Below, one piece after another: positions 58,857 through 64,000 of a stretch of 64,000 nucleotides of DNA. Under the pieces are notes generated by a model. That model was not told where the DNA came from. It saw only the letters and a list, made by a program, of their open reading frames with translations, and searched no databases. The position numbers were made by a program, and so were the translations under genes. Origin of the DNA: Linnemannia hyalina (lineage: Eukaryota; Mortierellomycota; Mortierellomycetes; Mortierellales; Mortierellaceae); NCBI GenBank assembly GCA_019671135.1, contig JAHRHY010000001.1, positions 3,286,001-3,350,000 on the forward strand. Direction: 5' to 3'. Positions within the stretch are counted from its first letter, which is position 1. The number at the start of each line of letters is the position of its first letter.

Positions 58857-60701
58857 TCACAGGTTTGAGTGGATAGGGTCCTCCTGGGCCATCTCATCCT
58901 CTTGCCACATCTGAGCGTCCACCATTGGGTAGCAAAGTTCCCAGCGAGCTTTTCGCATCGCCTTTCCAAATTCGTTGTCCATAATCATGTCATCAAATTC
59001 AGGGTGCCTGTGTGAATATGTGGCAAGATCCTCGCTGGTCACTGTTTCGATGATCGGCAGGTTGTTGGTGGCGAAGCCGCTCGTGGTGGTGATGGCTGTA
59101 CTGTTGTTGCTGCTGACAGAGTTCTCTTGGGCCTGGCGATCGGTTGTTGCGTTATTGTTGGGCGAGGATTGAGTTGTCAAGTGATCCTCTGTTCGGCGCG
59201 TCTTAACCTGATGATCGAAAGTGTTGTGGTCATCGGTCGTTTCGTCGACTGCGTGCCTTTTGATGTTGGTGCTGTGCTCGATGGTTGTGTAGTAGATGAT
59301 TGAATCATCGAGGGTCGCATTCCCCATTGTAGAATACTCTATGGCTCCATCTTGCATGACTAAGTGCTCTCCGGTGGAGATGCTGGAAGAGGATCCAGCG
59401 GTTGTACCCTCAGTAACACGAGTCTTCTTGGTTGCGGGCTCGTCGGTCGAGCATTCTTCTGTCTCGACGTTGTCGATGGCGTACTTCTTGTTGACGCGCT
59501 CTTCAGTTGTCTGTTGGTCAACTGGACGGCTGTTGGACATCTTCTCGTCGTGTGTGACTATGGGGAAAACTGCATGGAGCTGGGCGTTAAGTGATACACG
59601 CTTACCCTTTTCGAGCTCTCGCCATAGCTCGCTGTCATCCAGATATTCCTGGGTAGCGCGTCTAAGTGCGGTACCGAACCTCTCCGGAACCTCTTCTGGA
59701 AGCTTGGGCGGTCCCTTCACACGGTCTTGGTCAAGAGATATGATGCGAGGAGGGTTCGAATCAAACTGAATGCGTCGGCGAGAAACAGTAGCAGGGGCAG
59801 GCGCCGAGGTAACGCTGCCTTGTGGAGGATGGGTCAAGATGAAAGCGGGGCTCATCGAATTTCTTTGTTCGATCGTCTTGCCCTGCACGGAAGTTGTGCC
59901 TTTAGCCGTGGTGGTAAAGTTGCGCGGTGCGACGTCTGTTTTGCCTATGGATTGTACCGCCTTGGTCAACTCTGGGTCTGGTGTGAGGAGGATTCGCACA
60001 AACTCCTCATTCGTCAAGCAGGTCGCAACCTGGTCGGCATTCGACTGCTTCGTGCTCTGGACCGTTCTGTGGTCTGAGGGTGAGATCGTTTCGCCGTATT
60101 CGAAACGAGCAGACGAGGCCATAACACCGCCATCATATCCATATACTGGCTGAAAAGCTCCGGGATCGTCACCGAGATTAGACGACGGCTGGGAGGTGCC
60201 GAGTTCGAGACCCAGGGGTGGCTGGGCAGCACCAACTCCGTTTCTGGTATAGAGGAGGGGTGTGTTGTAGTTGAGGAACGCATGTGCTGTGGAGTGTCCA
60301 GCTGCTGTGTTGTTGCTATTGTTGTTCAGGCTGTTGGCTGGCTCCTGCTGCCGGTAAAGATGTCCAGCAGTTCGTGCTTGACCGTGTGCATACTCTGATG
60401 AAGGCGATGGAAAATAGGGTGGCCTTTCTTTTATAGCCTTCTTGCTGCCGTTGTTGCTGATGAGTTGCTGCTCGATGGCGCGACCCTGGGTCCAAGCCTG
60501 CGCCTGCACAAGCTCTGGTGAAGGTGATGGGAGGTGGGGTGAACGCGTTGCTGTCGTGTTGGTGATACTGTCGTTGTTGAGTTGTGTCTGCGCGTGCGGT
60601 ATACTAAGCGAAGACGCGGTGAGAGTGGTGGTTATAGTCGCCGACTCGTTGTCTTTGGAGGAGGGCACGCCATCGAAAAAGTCTGCCCTGCTGATGTCCA
60701 T
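58857..60701 (-). CDS. low-complexity protein with two FGxAxRxA modules
   Basis: A single-exon ORF of 614 codons from an ATG at 60701 (MDISRADFFDGVPSSKD). Most of it is Ser/Thr/Asn/Gln-rich and probably disordered. Two internal similarities are visible. Near residues 50-110, SPHLPSPSPELVQAQAWTQG resembles YFPSPSSEYAHGQARTAG. A structured-looking motif appears twice: ERFGTALRRATQEYLDDSELW (around residue 345) and NEFGKAMRKARWEL...MWQED (from residue 576, near the C-terminus). A KKTRVTEG stretch and KRHAVDE could be nuclear signals. No known domain is recognised. The gene is transcribed away from CDC5 with a 532-bp shared upstream region. Possibly a lineage-specific regulator; that is only a guess. 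Confidence 0.7.
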   Translation of the reverse strand: MDISRADFFDGVPSSKDNESATITTTLTASSLSIPHAQTQLNNDSITNTTATRSPHLPSPSPELVQAQAWTQGRAIEQQLISNNGSKKAIKERPPYFPSPSSEYAHGQARTAGHLYRQQEPANSLNNNSNNTAAGHSTAHAFLNYNTPLLYTRNGVGAAQPPLGLELGTSQPSSNLGDDPGAFQPVYGYDGGVMASSARFEYGETISPSDHRTVQSTKQSNADQVATCLTNEEFVRILLTPDPELTKAVQSIGKTDVAPRNFTTTAKGTTSVQGKTIEQRNSMSPAFILTHPPQGSVTSAPAPATVSRRRIQFDSNPPRIISLDQDRVKGPPKLPEEVPERFGTALRRATQEYLDDSELWRELEKGKRVSLNAQLHAVFPIVTHDEKMSNSRPVDQQTTEERVNKKYAIDNVETEECSTDEPATKKTRVTEGTTAGSSSSISTGEHLVMQDGAIEYSTMGNATLDDSIIYYTTIEHSTNIKRHAVDETTDDHNTFDHQVKTRRTEDHLTTQSSPNNNATTDRQAQENSVSSNNSTAITTTSGFATNNLPIIETVTSEDLATYSHRHPEFDDMIMDNEFGKAMRKARWELCYPMVDAQMWQEDEMAQEDPIHSNL

Positions 60702-61233
60702 TTTGTTTTTAAGTACAAGTCAACTTGTAATTATACTTAATTGAGAGAGTCCTAACCAGTAAGGGTATTTCGAGAGAATCCAGCTTGTGTATGAGAGAGG
60801 TCAATTGAGAAAGAGAGCGTGAAGACTCGCTAGTCGAGAAAGAGAAGGGCATGTGAAAGCAAGAGATCGAGAATCGAGTTCGAGAGAGTCCGACAGGAGT
60901 ATTTATTTGAGAAGAGAATAGTCAGGTAAATGGACCAGAAGAGAAAGTAAGCAAAGGGGCAGACTTGCGAATGCGAAGCAACCCAAGGTTAGTTCAGTTG
61001 TTACCAGAGTTCAGGCTTGATTAGTTGCGAGGGTAAACGTTACGCAGAATGACTGAGGGTTGGAATGATGTGGTCGCCTCATATTTATACTTTGGTCACG
61101 TGGATTCTAATGAGGCAGGAATATATTCGGTGACGCTAACCTCGCCGCCGATCAGAGCGATCAAATAACTTTCGTGGTGGTTGCATTGCAATGTCAACTC
61201 TTCCACCGCCACCGTCGCCAACACACTACTTAC
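60702..61233. promoter_or_regulatory. divergent intergenic promoter region
   Basis: The 532 bp lie between two head-to-head genes. The half next to the minus-strand gene is rich in GAGA motifs (GAGAGAGT, GAGAAAGAGA; 60740-60900). TATTTATA-like sequences occur near 61080 and 60900. A GATCAGAGCGATCAAA stretch near 61150 precedes the CDC5 leader. No specific factor site is assigned. Confidence 0.4.

Positions 61234-64000
<2,767 letters not shown>

Overview
The window is nuclear DNA of a filamentous fungus, most likely an early-diverging Mucoromycota lineage of the Mortierella type. This is an inference from four things: compact GT-AG introns of about 50-100 nt, many F-box/LRR genes and relics, a kinase with the HTDLHSRN catalytic loop typical of that group, and recognisable housekeeping genes (mitochondrial ATP synthase gamma, CDC5/Cef1). 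I see no bacterial features, no CRISPR array and no rRNA or tRNA gene that I can identify securely.

Layout. 1-1.9 kb: a Gly-rich 5' exon (-) and a complete LITAF-domain gene (-). 2-6 kb: degraded material, namely an F-box/LRR relic, a possible copia 3' end with LTR, and a multi-exon gene of unknown family carrying stop codons. 6.2-8.3 kb: a pogo/Tigger-like transposase cut short by a 14-bp tandem duplication. 8.3-11.3 kb: one arm of a large inverted segmental duplication carrying a redox-dead thioredoxin-like gene. 11.3-18 kb: fragments, a GC-rich segment that folds strongly, one intact F-box/LRR gene, and two F-box relics, one split by a 1.2-kb Tc1/mariner element with clear TIRs. 21.8-27.2 kb: a three-exon kinase / proline-rich / ankyrin gene. 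27.9-30.1 kb: an F-box relic and a GT17 glycosyltransferase with an in-frame stop. 30.7-34.7 kb: ATP synthase gamma and a single-HKD phospholipase-D-like gene, both (-). 39.9-43 kb: a gene with a USP8/AMSH-type dimerisation domain and a long disordered tail. 45.6-55.8 kb: the second, much longer arm of the duplication, with the second thioredoxin-like gene. 58.9-64 kb: a low-complexity gene (-) divergent from CDC5/Cef1 (+), which runs off the window.

The most unusual structure is the duplication. The two arms (8298-11262 and 45636-55801) are inverted and also circularly permuted relative to each other. The left arm reads A-B-C. The right arm, read on the minus strand, is B-(4.46 kb)-C-A. This is what a circular intermediate, or a tandem copy, would leave behind. 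Within it, exon 1, the 5' leader and the intron of the thioredoxin-like genes are almost identical, while exon 2 and the outer flanks differ by about 4-5%. That points to later gene conversion.

Exon boundaries were placed by eye from GT-AG (once GC-AG) signals, reading frame and family conservation. No alignment or database search was run.
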